In this document: piece by piece, positions 7,818 to 15,070 of the stretch | Layout of the letters: every line of letters starts with the position of its first letter | Numbering within the stretch: position 1 is the first letter of the stretch | From: a virus | Length of the DNA stretch: 21,005 nucleotides | Virus record (IMG/VR): IMGVR_UViG_3300010368_000151 | Span: 1 to 21,005 of that record | Reading direction: 5' to 3' (one strand) | Position numbers and translations under genes: made by a program | Notes under the pieces: model-generated | Told to the model about the DNA's origin: nothing | Seen by the model: only the letters and a program-made list of their open reading frames with translations | The model's database searches: none

Positions 7818-9355
7818 TGTAGTTTTCCGTTCTTAGCTTGGATTTCTATTCGCTGGATACTCATAGGAGCACCGTTAATCTCTGATTCATAACCTGTTTG
7901 TATAACCTTCCCTGCTCCTGTCGGGTAGGCAGTAAGGGTTTGTAAAGATGTTCCGAAGCTGTATTCAGATACATTATACTCCCCAATCCCATAATAGTCA
8001 ACCCCTTGAGCTGGAATACCTACTGATTGAGACAAATAACTTCCAGAGAAATCATAGCCCCATTTAATAGTTACATACTGGCTGGTTCCTCCAATAACAA
8101 CTACCTGTAGGCGCTTGAGAACCGAAGTTACTCCCTGTGAGCCTAAGTCAGCGTGATTGGTGAAATACTGAAAGCGATAGCTGCTGGTATCATCTACGTG
8201 GTCTGTATAAATTCCTACATAGCCGGGCTTGCCAATAAGCATGGCCTTACTTCGGAGATAGCAGAACGACAACGGCTGAATGGAGTCCCACGTCGTTACC
8301 CGTGCGCTGCCATCTGGAAGGGCTTGCTTCATGTCAAAGCAATACACCTGCTTCAGCACAGGAAAGGTTAGTAGGTAGAAGCTCTCAAAAGGGTTATAAA
8401 CACTCTTGATTGTTTTAGCCTGCTCTCCCTGCACAGCTCTCATGAGGTCGTTGCGCACATTCTTGCTCAAATCTCTAAAAGGAGCACTCTTCTCTTGTAC
8501 AGTACGGAGGATACTTCTCACCCCTGTATCAGACAAGAAGATGATGTCACTACCTGTATTCTGAATGGTGTCTCGTGCCACACAGCCAATGCCTGTAATG
8601 GTGTCGGAGAGAGCAATAGAAGCCGGAGCTGTTGCTCCTGAGTAGACAAGAATGGAAGACCGTCCGAAGATGAACAAGAAGCCATTATGCGCACCAAGCC
8701 CTGTAATGGTATCAGAGCCGTCAGGCCATACAGTTGAGATGTCTAGGGAGCCTGCTGTTCCAGTGCTCCACACTTGCCCTGCAATGATGTCGGAGAAATA
8801 AACCACATTCTTATTACCAGCCGTTGAAGCAGCCCATAGACGGCCATAAGCACTAATAGCGATATCCGCAGAGGGAGGCGTTCCTACAGCGCCTGCTTGC
8901 TCAGTGATTCTCCTGTATGTTGCAGTGCTCACAAGCGGAGCAAACACCAAGGGGTCGTGCCCTTCTTGGAAGAAATACACACAGTTGTTTAAGGAGACAA
9001 TCTGCCAATTACTGTCTGTAATGGTCGGAGCTGTACCGCCACCGCCATAGGTGAGCTCTGTAAGTACTCCGGAGGTAAGGGTGAACAATTTGCTGTTTCC
9101 GGCAACAACCACCCATTCAGCGCCATCGGCGGTGACGAGCTGCTCAATAGCCTTCACATCCGCTGTGCTAAGGGCTGTGGAGGCTGCTGAGGCTTTAGTC
9201 CACCCCTGCCGTGCACCAATGCGTCCATACTGGTCAATCACTGCATTGTTGGCTACTAAGGCATAGCCCTGCGCAAGGTCTAGTGAAGAGTCTTGCGTGT
9301 TGAGGCCATAGAAGCCCGGAGCAGAAATACTAAAGGTTTGGATTGGTTGTGCCAT
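7814..9355 (-). CDS. Tail nozzle / tail tubular protein B-like protein
   Basis: The 513-aa protein begins MAQPIQTFSISAPGFYGLNT, with an early DYGRIGARQGW-like segment (YGRIGARQGW). It consists mainly of beta-rich sequence with Trp/Tyr/Gly, as expected for the beta-propeller nozzle of short-tailed phages (T7 gp12 or P22 gp10 analogues). It directly follows the putative adaptor gene, the usual order in podoviruses. The longer frame starts at ATG 9373, but that ATG sits directly on its purine run. The ATG at 9355 overlaps the previous stop as TAATG and has GGAG nine bases upstream, so I choose it. The gene ends in an ATGA overlap with the collar fiber. The family is called from order and overall pattern, not from a catalytic motif. 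Confidence 0.8.
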   Translation of the reverse strand: MAQPIQTFSISAPGFYGLNTQDSSLDLAQGYALVANNAVIDQYGRIGARQGWTKASAASTALSTADVKAIEQLVTADGAEWVVVAGNSKLFTLTSGVLTELTYGGGGTAPTITDSNWQIVSLNNCVYFFQEGHDPLVFAPLVSTATYRRITEQAGAVGTPPSADIAISAYGRLWAASTAGNKNVVYFSDIIAGQVWSTGTAGSLDISTVWPDGSDTITGLGAHNGFLFIFGRSSILVYSGATAPASIALSDTITGIGCVARDTIQNTGSDIIFLSDTGVRSILRTVQEKSAPFRDLSKNVRNDLMRAVQGEQAKTIKSVYNPFESFYLLTFPVLKQVYCFDMKQALPDGSARVTTWDSIQPLSFCYLRSKAMLIGKPGYVGIYTDHVDDTSSYRFQYFTNHADLGSQGVTSVLKRLQVVVIGGTSQYVTIKWGYDFSGSYLSQSVGIPAQGVDYYGIGEYNVSEYSFGTSLQTLTAYPTGAGKVIQTGYESEINGAPMSIQRIEIQAKNGKLQ

Positions 9356-10014
9356 TAAGGAGCACTCCAGCATTCCTCTTCAGGGTAACGAGAGGCTTCC
9401 AAGGCAATGTAGTCAGACAGGGCTGCTTTGTAAATGGCATAGGCTTCGGAGTTACTCAAGCCACCGTCTTCACCCCGTTCAACCAACGAGCGCGCAAGAG
9501 CCAACAAAACCACAGGCTCTTTAGGAACCAACATTGTGTCGACGTCGTTAACCAGCTCATCCTGAGGGACAAACAAGTTAAAGAAGAGGGTGTACACGCC
9601 ATCAGGAATGGGGAACACGTCTACCTGAGTGTCTCCGTTGTTGTCAATGCCGTTGAAGTTGTAATAGGCAGGGATTCCCGGCTGGGGGACATCTGAGCTA
9701 ATGAAGTTGGCAGTCATCTGCTTAGATGTCTGAGCAGCGAGGAAAGCACGAGACGTATTGTTATAAATCTCAATAACTTTGAAGCGGCTACCTGTGCCCA
9801 CCAAAGCATAGTTAAACACAGAGGCTGCTGTGGTTGCTGTGAGGGTTGTGGTTAAAGCATTCCAGTTATAAGCATCTTCCACTTGTCGCTTGGAGTCATT
9901 GACAAACCGACCAACAAGCTTAGACAACACATTCTCATTAACAGTTGTAACCTCTGGCTCTCGCAGGCGTACAAGCACATCGTTAACAAGGGAGAGGAGA
10001 GAGGGCAGGGCCAT
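9355..10014 (-). CDS. Tail tubular protein A-like head-to-tail adaptor
   Basis: The 219-aa protein starts MALPSLLSLVNDVLVRLREP and continues with a helical stretch containing FVNDSKRQVEDAYNWNAL. This is the typical opening of adaptor proteins that dock under the portal in podoviruses (T7 gp11-type). The middle is beta-rich (FKVIEIYNNTS, VDVFPIPDGVYTLFFNLFVPQ). The end is helical (VLLALARSLVERGEDGG...YKAALSDYIALEASR). It precedes the nozzle gene, and both junctions are TAATG overlaps. The ATG at 10014 has GAAGGA about nine bases upstream. The Cys near the C-terminus (EEECWSAP) is a minor oddity. Confidence 0.84.
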   Translation of the reverse strand: MALPSLLSLVNDVLVRLREPEVTTVNENVLSKLVGRFVNDSKRQVEDAYNWNALTTTLTATTAASVFNYALVGTGSRFKVIEIYNNTSRAFLAAQTSKQMTANFISSDVPQPGIPAYYNFNGIDNNGDTQVDVFPIPDGVYTLFFNLFVPQDELVNDVDTMLVPKEPVVLLALARSLVERGEDGGLSNSEAYAIYKAALSDYIALEASRYPEEECWSAP

Positions 10015-10247
10015 TATTTATCTTCCTTCTTTTCTATTTTATCTTCTATTCGATGAAGCAGCGTGAACAGCTCCCCTTTAAAGGCTATGAACTCATCCTT
10101 CGGCATGTAGTCCTTAGCTAGTTCTTCTCGTAGCTTGTACAAGTCTTCCTTTAGTTGCTGCACAGCAGCCCAAAGCTCTCTGGCGAACCAGCCCGTCACA
10201 GAAGCAATGCTCCCGAGGACGAAGTTAATGATTAGTTGTGTGTCCAT
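10014..10247 (-). CDS. Small membrane-anchored coiled-coil protein
   Basis: The 77-aa product has one N-terminal hydrophobic segment (about residues 5-21, IINFVLGSIASVTGWFA). A charged amphipathic helix follows (VQQLKEDLYKLREELAK) and a highly charged end (IEDKIEKKEDK), so it is probably a bitopic inner-membrane protein with a coiled coil. I recall similar unnamed proteins in other podoviruses next to tail genes. A pinholin-like or inner-spanin-like role is possible, but no outer-spanin lipoprotein partner is visible. It starts at ATG 10247, overlapping the preceding stop as TAATG with only a distant purine run (GAGG at 12 bases), so it is probably translated by coupling. Confidence 0.72.
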   Translation of the reverse strand: MDTQLIINFVLGSIASVTGWFARELWAAVQQLKEDLYKLREELAKDYMPKDEFIAFKGELFTLLHRIEDKIEKKEDK

Positions 10248-10585
10248 TAGAGATGTTTTCCTCGGGGGTCATATGGGTCAAGAAGGGGGGCAGCCCATAC
10301 AGCAATGGCTTTCCTCCAACCTCCTCCTTCATTTAGATGACGACTGAGGCGTGCAGTAACTGTAGTCTCCTGTGGAATCTCAAGCAAGAGCACTGTCATA
10401 ACTGTGAAGTTGACAAAAGCATCTAAGACATAACCAACTATTAGTACCGGATAACCAAGAACTAAAGCTGTCTTAGTAAGTAATTTATCATCACGAGCAC
10501 GAGCTAAATTCATAACAGCTAGGTAGAATACCCACAAAGCGTAAGTGCTACCAAGGCCAATAAGAAAAGAATAGAAAATAGTCAT
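10247..10585 (-). CDS. Conserved phage membrane protein of unknown function
   Basis: The 112-aa protein has a first hydrophobic segment at about residues 3-24 (FYSFLIGLGSTYALWVFYLAV), a short basic loop (NLARARDDK), and a second long hydrophobic region (about 37-68) that could form two helices. A soluble tail ends LDPYDPRGKHL. I recognise it as a recurring podovirus membrane protein but know no function; it could influence lysis or entry. I choose ATG 10585 (MTIFYSF) because it makes an ATGA overlap with the 55-aa gene upstream. An ATG at 10627 in the same frame would lie deep inside that gene and has no ribosome-binding site. Confidence 0.75.
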   Translation of the reverse strand: MTIFYSFLIGLGSTYALWVFYLAVMNLARARDDKLLTKTALVLGYPVLIVGYVLDAFVNFTVMTVLLLEIPQETTVTARLSRHLNEGGGWRKAIAVWAAPLLDPYDPRGKHL

Positions 10586-10749
10586 GCTGACGTTACCGTC
10601 TGCCAAGCAGTGCCTGTATAAACACATAGCTTACCAAGAATGCTATCAAATACCACAGCCCCTGTTAGTGGAGAAGCAATGGCATTCTTAGCAGAAGTTG
10701 TGACAACAGGCATCTGAACACCTTTGTCTGGGTCGAATACAATAGCCAT
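10582..10749 (-). CDS. Small 55-aa protein with phage structural C-terminal motif
   Basis: The ATG at 10749 overlaps the previous stop as TAATG and has GGAGG seven bases upstream, a very good site. The 55-aa product begins MAIVFDPDKGVQMPVV, and its second half reads SPLTGAVVFDSILGKLCVYTG...AWQTVTSA. The pattern GxVVFDSxLGKLxVYTGxAWxxVT is, from memory, a short beta motif found at the ends of fiber or other virion proteins; here it stands almost alone. It may be a minor virion or fiber-associated protein. Being under 60 codons, it is easily missed; its overlaps on both sides support it. Confidence 0.75.
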   Translation of the reverse strand: MAIVFDPDKGVQMPVVTTSAKNAIASPLTGAVVFDSILGKLCVYTGTAWQTVTSA

Positions 10750-10985
10750 TAAAGCGCCTCCACAATAGTTTTAAGAGCGTCCACTTCCGTAGCTACTTCA
10801 ATACTTGTCTGAACCTCAGCATGCTTGTCACGGAGGAGCTGCCGAGCTGCTTCAATGGCTTCTGCATCAGAGCCGGGAATCTGCTTAGCGATTAGAGCAT
10901 CCAACGGAGCCAGCTCCTCAGAGCGGGCTGTCCTCCGCAGGTCGTGGCTGATTGCTTTGGCTTTGTTTAAATTGATGCTTATCAT
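10749..10985 (-). CDS. Small helical protein of unknown function, downstream of tail fiber
   Basis: The 78-aa product is charged and almost entirely helical: MISINLNKAKAISHDLRR, then a short loop (KQIPGSDAEA) and a second helix ending in Leu. It recalls small unnamed proteins found after fiber genes in other phages. Position near the fiber would suit a fiber chaperone or accessory, but this is inference. The start is ATG 10985 (MISINL): it makes an ATGA overlap with the gene before it and has CGGAGG just upstream. The ORF could extend to 11018, but that would run into the neighbour without a binding site. Confidence 0.72.
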   Translation of the reverse strand: MISINLNKAKAISHDLRRTARSEELAPLDALIAKQIPGSDAEAIEAARQLLRDKHAEVQTSIEVATEVDALKTIVEAL

Positions 10986-11176
10986 GAAGCCTCCGAGCCG
11001 ATAGGCGAGTATTCCCATGCGGCGCGGAATGTCCGGTCTGTTGGAATGTCTACGGTGTCCACAATGGCAAACTCAGCACCTGCTGGAATGTCTTTCATGC
11101 AGGCTTCGATGGTGGTGGCTGGGATGATGACGGCGACGCCGCCTTCTGGGGTTTGGTAGATTATTCTTTGGGTCAT
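10982..11176 (-). CDS. Small 64-aa protein of unknown function
   Basis: The product starts MTQRIIYQTPEGGVAVIIPA and contains DIPAGAEFAIVDTVDIPTDRTFRAAWEY. The motif D-I-P-x-D-R-x-F-R-x-A-W is familiar from small proteins next to phage tail-fiber genes, though I know no established function. It is soluble and beta-rich, with no Cys pairs or membrane segment. The ATG at 11176 lies 11 bases after the fiber stop; the upstream purine run (GAAAG) is weak, and the alternative at 11212 would be TTG. It ends in an ATGA overlap with the next gene. Confidence 0.7.
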   Translation of the reverse strand: MTQRIIYQTPEGGVAVIIPATTIEACMKDIPAGAEFAIVDTVDIPTDRTFRAAWEYSPIGSEAS

Positions 11177-11187
11177 TTTGGTTTCTT

Positions 11188-12816
11188 TCAGCGAAATAAA
11201 GAAAAGCTGCAATACGGAGGGTCAACCACCACGCCAAGGCCTTCTTCGAAGAAATAGACTCGGACTTGGGTCGTTGTTAAAAGGTCAGAAGACCGGACTG
11301 TAGCCAAGCATCGAAGCCCTCCTGTGCCACCACCTGTCAGTTGCACTGAGTAATTCACATCCGGCATGGCGGTAGTGAAGTTCACCGTATAGTCACCCGT
11401 GCCATTATCTGTAATACTAGAAACATTCCCACTAGCCCGAATAGCCACAGTACCAGTGCCGTTGAAGTTCACCCAAGCGCGGCAGGCGTAAAGAGGAGCC
11501 GTACCTGATACTGTAGCAAACTGCGCTGAATTGATTGTGGGCGTGGTCAGCGTAGGTGATGTCCCTAAAACAACTGCACCAGAACCAGTTGACGTTGTCG
11601 CCCCCGTACCTCCGTTAGCAACGGGTAACGCAGTGCCTGATAGGCTAATTGCCAATGTCCCACTTGTTGTAATTGGAGAGCCAGAAATAGACAAAAACGC
11701 TGGTACTGTTGCTGCTACCGATGTGACACTACCACCAACAGCTCCACTTGAAGCGGCAGTTACTAATCCCTTTGAATTAACGGTAACGCTCGCGTTTATA
11801 AATGAACCAACATTTGCATTTACAGTAGCCAAAGTACCCGCCGCAGTAATATTGGCTGACCCATTAAACGCAGGACTGGTGTACGCTAAATCACCTGTGA
11901 TTGCTATGGTTCGTCCTGTAGTCAAGGTGCTTGCGCTACCCGTAGTATTTTGATTAAGGGTAGGAAACGTACAATTAGTCAGTGCCCCTGATGTTGGAGT
12001 TCCTAACAAAGGAGTGACTAATGTGGGACTAGTTGCAAAGACAACAGAACCCGTTCCTGTCTCATTGGTGACTAGGGCTGCGAGGTTGGCAGATGTTGGG
12101 GTTGTTAGGAAAGTGGCTGCTCCTGTTGCTAGGCCACTAACACCTGTAGAGATAGGAAGGCCCGTAGCATTAGTAAGTGTTGCTGACTGAGGAGTTCCAA
12201 GGATAGGTGTTACAAGAGTTGGGCTTGTAGCAAACACATTAGAGCCTGTGCCTGTTTCATCCGTGACAGCTGCTAAGAGTTGAGCAGATGTGAAGCTTCC
12301 AAGAGAGGAAGCATTGCCTACAGAGGTTATCGCCCCTGTTAAGTTTGCATTGGTTGTAACTGTTGCCGCATTCCCATTCACACTCCCTACAATTGTAGAA
12401 GAGAATGTCTTAATGCCTCCAATAGTTTCATCCCCTGTCTTATGAACAAGGTTTGAATCATTCACTGATAAAGCAGAGGCTGCTGCTTCGGCTGCTGACA
12501 GAGCTGCTGCGTCTTCAGAAAGGGCTGCATTCCCTTCACTTGTTAAGGCATTAGAAGCACTAATAGCCGCTGCTGATTCACTCAGAGCGGCTGCAATGGC
12601 AGATAGGTTAGAATCAAAAGCACTGTTTGAGGAAGCCGCTGCTGAAAGGGAAGCTGCGTCTGCTTCTAAGCCTGCTTGTTCAGCCGAGTTAGATGCTTGA
12701 AGAGATAACGCTGTAAGTTCTGTTATTTCAGAATCTGTAGTGGCATTACCACCACCACCGGGCCCTCTGTATATGGTTTGCTTCAGGTGCTTGTATTTTG
12801 GAAAATCACAGAACAA
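11188..12816 (-). CDS. Long tail fiber with repeat modules, TTG start
   Basis: The 542-aa protein has a short N-terminal segment (IYRGPGGGGNATTDSE, residues 15-30). An Ala/Ser-rich helical or coiled-coil shaft covers about 35-118, then a KTGDETIGGIKTFSS motif usual in phage fibers. A beta region follows with repeated units of the type GTGSxVFATSPTLVTPxLGTP. The C-terminal ~95 residues (from CRAWVNFNGTGTVAIRASG) form a domain I recognise from many phage fiber tips. It is probably a trimeric adhesin. No ATG exists in frame near the start. TTG at 12816 lies six bases after GGGGA and two bases past the preceding stop, so it is the likely initiator. The gene order (capsid, small gene, fiber, adaptor) is slightly unusual for T7 itself. 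Confidence 0.84.
   Translation of the reverse strand: MFCDFPKYKHLKQTIYRGPGGGGNATTDSEITELTALSLQASNSAEQAGLEADAASLSAAASSNSAFDSNLSAIAAALSESAAAISASNALTSEGNAALSEDAAALSAAEAAASALSVNDSNLVHKTGDETIGGIKTFSSTIVGSVNGNAATVTTNANLTGAITSVGNASSLGSFTSAQLLAAVTDETGTGSNVFATSPTLVTPILGTPQSATLTNATGLPISTGVSGLATGAATFLTTPTSANLAALVTNETGTGSVVFATSPTLVTPLLGTPTSGALTNCTFPTLNQNTTGSASTLTTGRTIAITGDLAYTSPAFNGSANITAAGTLATVNANVGSFINASVTVNSKGLVTAASSGAVGGSVTSVAATVPAFLSISGSPITTSGTLAISLSGTALPVANGGTGATTSTGSGAVVLGTSPTLTTPTINSAQFATVSGTAPLYACRAWVNFNGTGTVAIRASGNVSSITDNGTGDYTVNFTTAMPDVNYSVQLTGGGTGGLRCLATVRSSDLLTTTQVRVYFFEEGLGVVVDPPYCSFSLFR
11971..12066 (-). repeat. Fiber internal repeat, copy 2
   Basis: Encodes the fiber module GTGSVVFATSPTLVTPLLGTP and following residues. 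The DNA is clearly related to 12167-12260 but diverged at many third positions. A more diverged version (GAVVLGTSPTLTTPTINS) lies near 11530-11600. The copies probably build successive beta units of the shaft. Confidence 0.7.
12167..12260 (-). repeat. Fiber internal repeat, copy 1
   Basis: Encodes GTGSNVFATSPTLVTPILGTP, the upstream copy of the module at 11971-12066. Protein identity is higher than DNA identity, which suggests selection on structure rather than a recent duplication. Confidence 0.7.
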
Positions 12817-12818
12817 TG

Positions 12819-12977
12819 TTATTCCCCTTTGACTTGTTTCTTAGGCTTTGGAGGGGCAACGGGAGCTGGGGCAGCGACCACCTCCTCGTATTCCGCATGA
12901 GCTCGCATGTTCTCAATTGCTTCAGACTCTGTTAGTTCATAAACACAACCACTATGCACACATTTAAATTTAGCCAT
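12819..12977 (-). CDS. Small 52-aa protein with CxxxxC motif
   Basis: The ATG at 12977 follows AAAAGGAAAACAA, a strong Shine-Dalgarno. The 52-aa product opens MAKFKCVHSGCVYELTESEA, with two Cys four residues apart and a His between them. A short acidic helix follows, then a Pro/Ala segment (APAPVAPPKPKK) and a basic end. One Cys pair is not enough for a standard zinc finger, but dimeric or partial metal binding is possible. Similar short proteins (K-C/Y-x-C-x-H-S-G) occur near capsid genes of other phages, from memory. It is the first gene after the capsid terminator and ends two bases before the fiber TTG. Confidence 0.72.
   Translation of the reverse strand: MAKFKCVHSGCVYELTESEAIENMRAHAEYEEVVAAPAPVAPPKPKKQVKGE
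12823..12830 (-). promoter_or_regulatory. Ribosome-binding site supporting the fiber TTG start
   Basis: AAAGGGGA on the minus strand lies six bases upstream of TTG 12816, inside the last codons of the 52-aa gene. With no ATG available, it fixes TTG as the probable fiber initiator. Confidence 0.65.
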
Positions 12978-13023
12978 TTGTTTTCCTTTTTGCAAAGCTC
13001 TGAAGGGGCCTTCGGAGGTCTAT

Positions 13024-13048
13024 AAAAAGGAAGCCCCGTAGGGCTCCC
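13024..13048 (-). terminator. Rho-independent terminator after the major capsid gene
   Basis: On the minus strand, GGGAGCCC, a four-base loop and GGGCTTCC pair over 8 bp with one G-U wobble, and TTTTTAT follows at once. The same stem on the plus strand has an A-C mismatch and lacks a T-tract, so it acts on the minus strand. It starts 12 bases after the capsid stop, the same position as the T-phi terminator behind T7 gene 10. Some read-through is needed to express the tail genes unless there is another promoter. Confidence 0.8.
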
Positions 13049-13059
13049 CTTAAGCCGGT

Positions 13060-13983
13060 TTAGGCTGGAACCACAAGAGCAACAGCCGAAGCGTCGCGCA
13101 GTTCCTTAACACCGTACAGCGTGTCAGCAGTGAACAAGGTACCGAGGTATTCTTGTTTGTACTGAGTTTGTGAACGAACGCCCATCTGCTCGATAAACAC
13201 TGCGAAGTCTTTATGACCCAACAGGCAAACCTTAGCAGCGGTGGTGCCGGTAGTGGATTCAGCGTTGCTGGTCACGAAGACCGGAACACCGTAAACATTA
13301 CCAATTTCACCGTTACGGATGGTGTTGCTAGAGCCTTGCTCACCAACGAATGCCTGCTCAGTAAACCGTGCAATACCCATCAAGGTGTTACGGGTTGAAG
13401 GAGGGACAATCAGGAAGCGGCCGTCCATAGGCACATCGTTGTCATCAAGGCGCTGGATAGAACGACGAATTGCTGCGTCAGTCAAAGCACCCAAGCCAGT
13501 GTTTGCACCAGCGACATAAGCGGTTGTACCGTCAGCGCCGGAGAAGGCAGCAGTGTAGGCAGCAGTGCCGTTACCGCCGTTAACACCACGACCCAGTTGG
13601 ATCAACGAAGTGTCCACCTGACGGGCCAAAGCGTAACCAGCATCTTCAGTGTAGAAGTTGCGGAGCGAAGCCAGAGCTTGCGTCTCAACAATATCTTCAA
13701 TCAGACGCGAGTATTCGTAGTGCTGGTCGATCGTAGCAACAATTTCCAACTCAGTGCCTGCAATCAGGGTGACTTGAGCGGAAGCAGCTTTAACCGAAGC
13801 AGAGCCACGGATAGGAGCAGGAATGTGAACGCTGTCACCTTTCTTGCCTTTGAAGCTCATCTTTTTAATCAGATTAGCCAGAACCAAGTTCTTCTTATAG
13901 GTTGCAACAATTTCATCGCTCCAGATTTCTGGGATGAACGTTGCAGCGGTTGTCGTAGTGACGTGAGCGGTACCAAGAGCCAT
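13060..13983 (-). CDS. Major capsid protein (HK97-like fold)
   Basis: The 307-aa protein starts MALGTAHVTTTTAATFIPEI with IWSDEIVATYKKNLVLANLI, the usual N-arm of small podovirus capsid proteins. KKGDSVHIPAP and GTELEIVATIDQHYEYSRLIEDI follow (P-domain/E-loop side), then FLIVPPSTRNTLMG and GNVYGVPVFVTSN near the A-domain. The C-terminus is short and non-polar. The length suits a T=7 phage without a decoration-domain insertion. It lies right after the scaffold gene. ATG 13983 has AAAGGA nine bases upstream. No slippery site or readthrough extension is seen at the 3' end; the stop is directly followed by a terminator. Confidence 0.92.
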   Translation of the reverse strand: MALGTAHVTTTTAATFIPEIWSDEIVATYKKNLVLANLIKKMSFKGKKGDSVHIPAPIRGSASVKAASAQVTLIAGTELEIVATIDQHYEYSRLIEDIVETQALASLRNFYTEDAGYALARQVDTSLIQLGRGVNGGNGTAAYTAAFSGADGTTAYVAGANTGLGALTDAAIRRSIQRLDDNDVPMDGRFLIVPPSTRNTLMGIARFTEQAFVGEQGSSNTIRNGEIGNVYGVPVFVTSNAESTTGTTAAKVCLLGHKDFAVFIEQMGVRSQTQYKQEYLGTLFTADTLYGVKELRDASAVALVVPA

Positions 13984-14013
13984 TTTAAATTTCCTTTAGC
14001 GCATTAGCGCGTA

Positions 14014-14781
14014 TTATTTAACCCGCCCATCCGCATAAGCCTGACGAATTTCAGGTTCAAGCGTCTCGTATCGAGCGGGGTCTGTCATGCGAAGCCGGAT
14101 AAGGTCGGCACGACGATATACTTTCCGTGAAGTTTCACCAGTTCCGCCAGTATCAACAGTTGCAGCACGCATGTTGGCTTTAAGGGCCTCTGCACCATCG
14201 GTGCGCGTCTGTGTTGTCTTTACATTGCGAATCTGTTTGAATGTTGATAGCAGCTCATCTGCGGAGTCGAAGTCAAAGGAGGTGTCCGCTGCTGTATACA
14301 TTTGCATGCGAAGCTTACTTCCCTTAACCCAGTCGGTAAACTCAGGGTCTTGCACAATCTCTGCAAAGTCTGGATGCTTCTTTTGGAGAGCACCTTGGCT
14401 TTGCATTTGTTTGAATTGTGCCGCAGCCTGTTTAGCTGCCAAGACATCTGGATGTTTATCCACCGCGTTACGAACTGCTGTCTTTGGGTCTTCAAAGAAA
14501 TCAATCTCGTTTTCAATCTGAGTAGGGGCTTCTGTTTTATAGAGTTGTTGTTTGAGTAGTTCATCTGCCAGCTTACGCACCTCCCCCACCTCTTGAGCCT
14601 GCCGTCCAATAAGCTTCTCAGCCTCTTGGTGCATGTTCATGATGTCTTCCAGACTCTTGCCTTCATATTTAGAAGGAATCTTTGGACGCTCAGGGGGAGC
14701 CTCAGAAGCCGCTTGGGCCTCCTTACGTTCCACTGCATCAAATTCACTATCGCCCATGTCTACTTCATCAAAAATTGCCAT
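14014..14781 (-). CDS. Capsid assembly scaffolding protein
   Basis: The 255-aa, highly charged, mostly helical protein starts MAIFDEVDMGDSEFDAVERK. It has an acidic N-terminus, a KYEGKSLEDIMNMHQEAEKLIGRQ segment, long coiled-coil-like helices and a basic C-terminus (YRRADLIRLRMTDPARYE...YADGRVK). The RRADLIRLRMTDPxRYE ending is characteristic of scaffolds in T7-like and related phages, where the C-terminal helix binds capsid protein. It precedes the capsid gene, as is standard. ATG 14781 has AAAGGAC just upstream. It is expected in the prohead but absent from the mature virion. Confidence 0.9.
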   Translation of the reverse strand: MAIFDEVDMGDSEFDAVERKEAQAASEAPPERPKIPSKYEGKSLEDIMNMHQEAEKLIGRQAQEVGEVRKLADELLKQQLYKTEAPTQIENEIDFFEDPKTAVRNAVDKHPDVLAAKQAAAQFKQMQSQGALQKKHPDFAEIVQDPEFTDWVKGSKLRMQMYTAADTSFDFDSADELLSTFKQIRNVKTTQTRTDGAEALKANMRAATVDTGGTGETSRKVYRRADLIRLRMTDPARYETLEPEIRQAYADGRVK

Positions 14782-14842
14782 ACCGTCCTTTCATCCTGCC
14801 CGTAAGGGTTTTAGGAGAGTTAAATAGTTCAGAGGTTGTCGC

Positions 14843-15070
14843 TCACGCGTTCTTCTGTTCTTGTTTGAGCTTTTCAGCTCGATTCCTCACCCATTTATCC
14901 GAAGCTCCGGGAAAAGCACCTGTAATGCCCTCCAATGAAATCATCGGGGTGGATAAGATACGAATTGCTTCTTCGCCACATTCTTTACAGGAAGTGACTC
15001 GGATGCTTTCGTCTATGTAATGCTCAGATACATGCTTCTGGGCGCAGCGAAACTCATAGATTCTTTTCAT
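14843..15070 (-). CDS. Small zinc-ribbon protein (FmdB-like)
   Basis: The 75-aa product has Cys9-x3-His13 and Cys28-x2-Cys31 within the first half (MKRIYEFRCAQKH ... SCKECGEE), followed by a short segment IRILSTP. This layout is that of FmdB-type zinc ribbons, with His replacing one Cys. The C-terminal half carries GAFPGASDKWVRNR and a basic helix. Such proteins recur next to scaffold genes in related phages; the function is unknown and could be regulatory or structural. ATG 15070 makes an ATGA overlap with the upstream gene. It ends 61 bases before the scaffold start. Confidence 0.78.
   Translation of the reverse strand: MKRIYEFRCAQKHVSEHYIDESIRVTSCKECGEEAIRILSTPMISLEGITGAFPGASDKWVRNRAEKLKQEQKNA

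Noticed and set aside
11531-11953. Plus-strand frame of 140 codons inside the fiber gene
   Set aside because: Its Val/Ala/Pro-rich product mirrors the repetitive fiber codons; no start signal, and the minus-strand fiber is well supported.
13000-13070. Capsid frameshift or readthrough product, as in T7 gp10B
   Set aside because: The capsid stop is followed within 12 bases by a terminator hairpin, leaving no extended frame or evident slippery run.
14087-14521. Plus-strand frame of 144 codons opposite the scaffold gene
   Set aside because: Antisense shadow of a gene with recognisable scaffold motifs; no ribosome-binding site.
14782-14842. Gap between the zinc-ribbon gene and scaffold, checked for terminator or ORF
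   Set aside because: Only a 3-bp CCC/GGG stem and no T-tract; no ORF with a start signal. It holds the scaffold ribosome-binding site and nothing else I can support.
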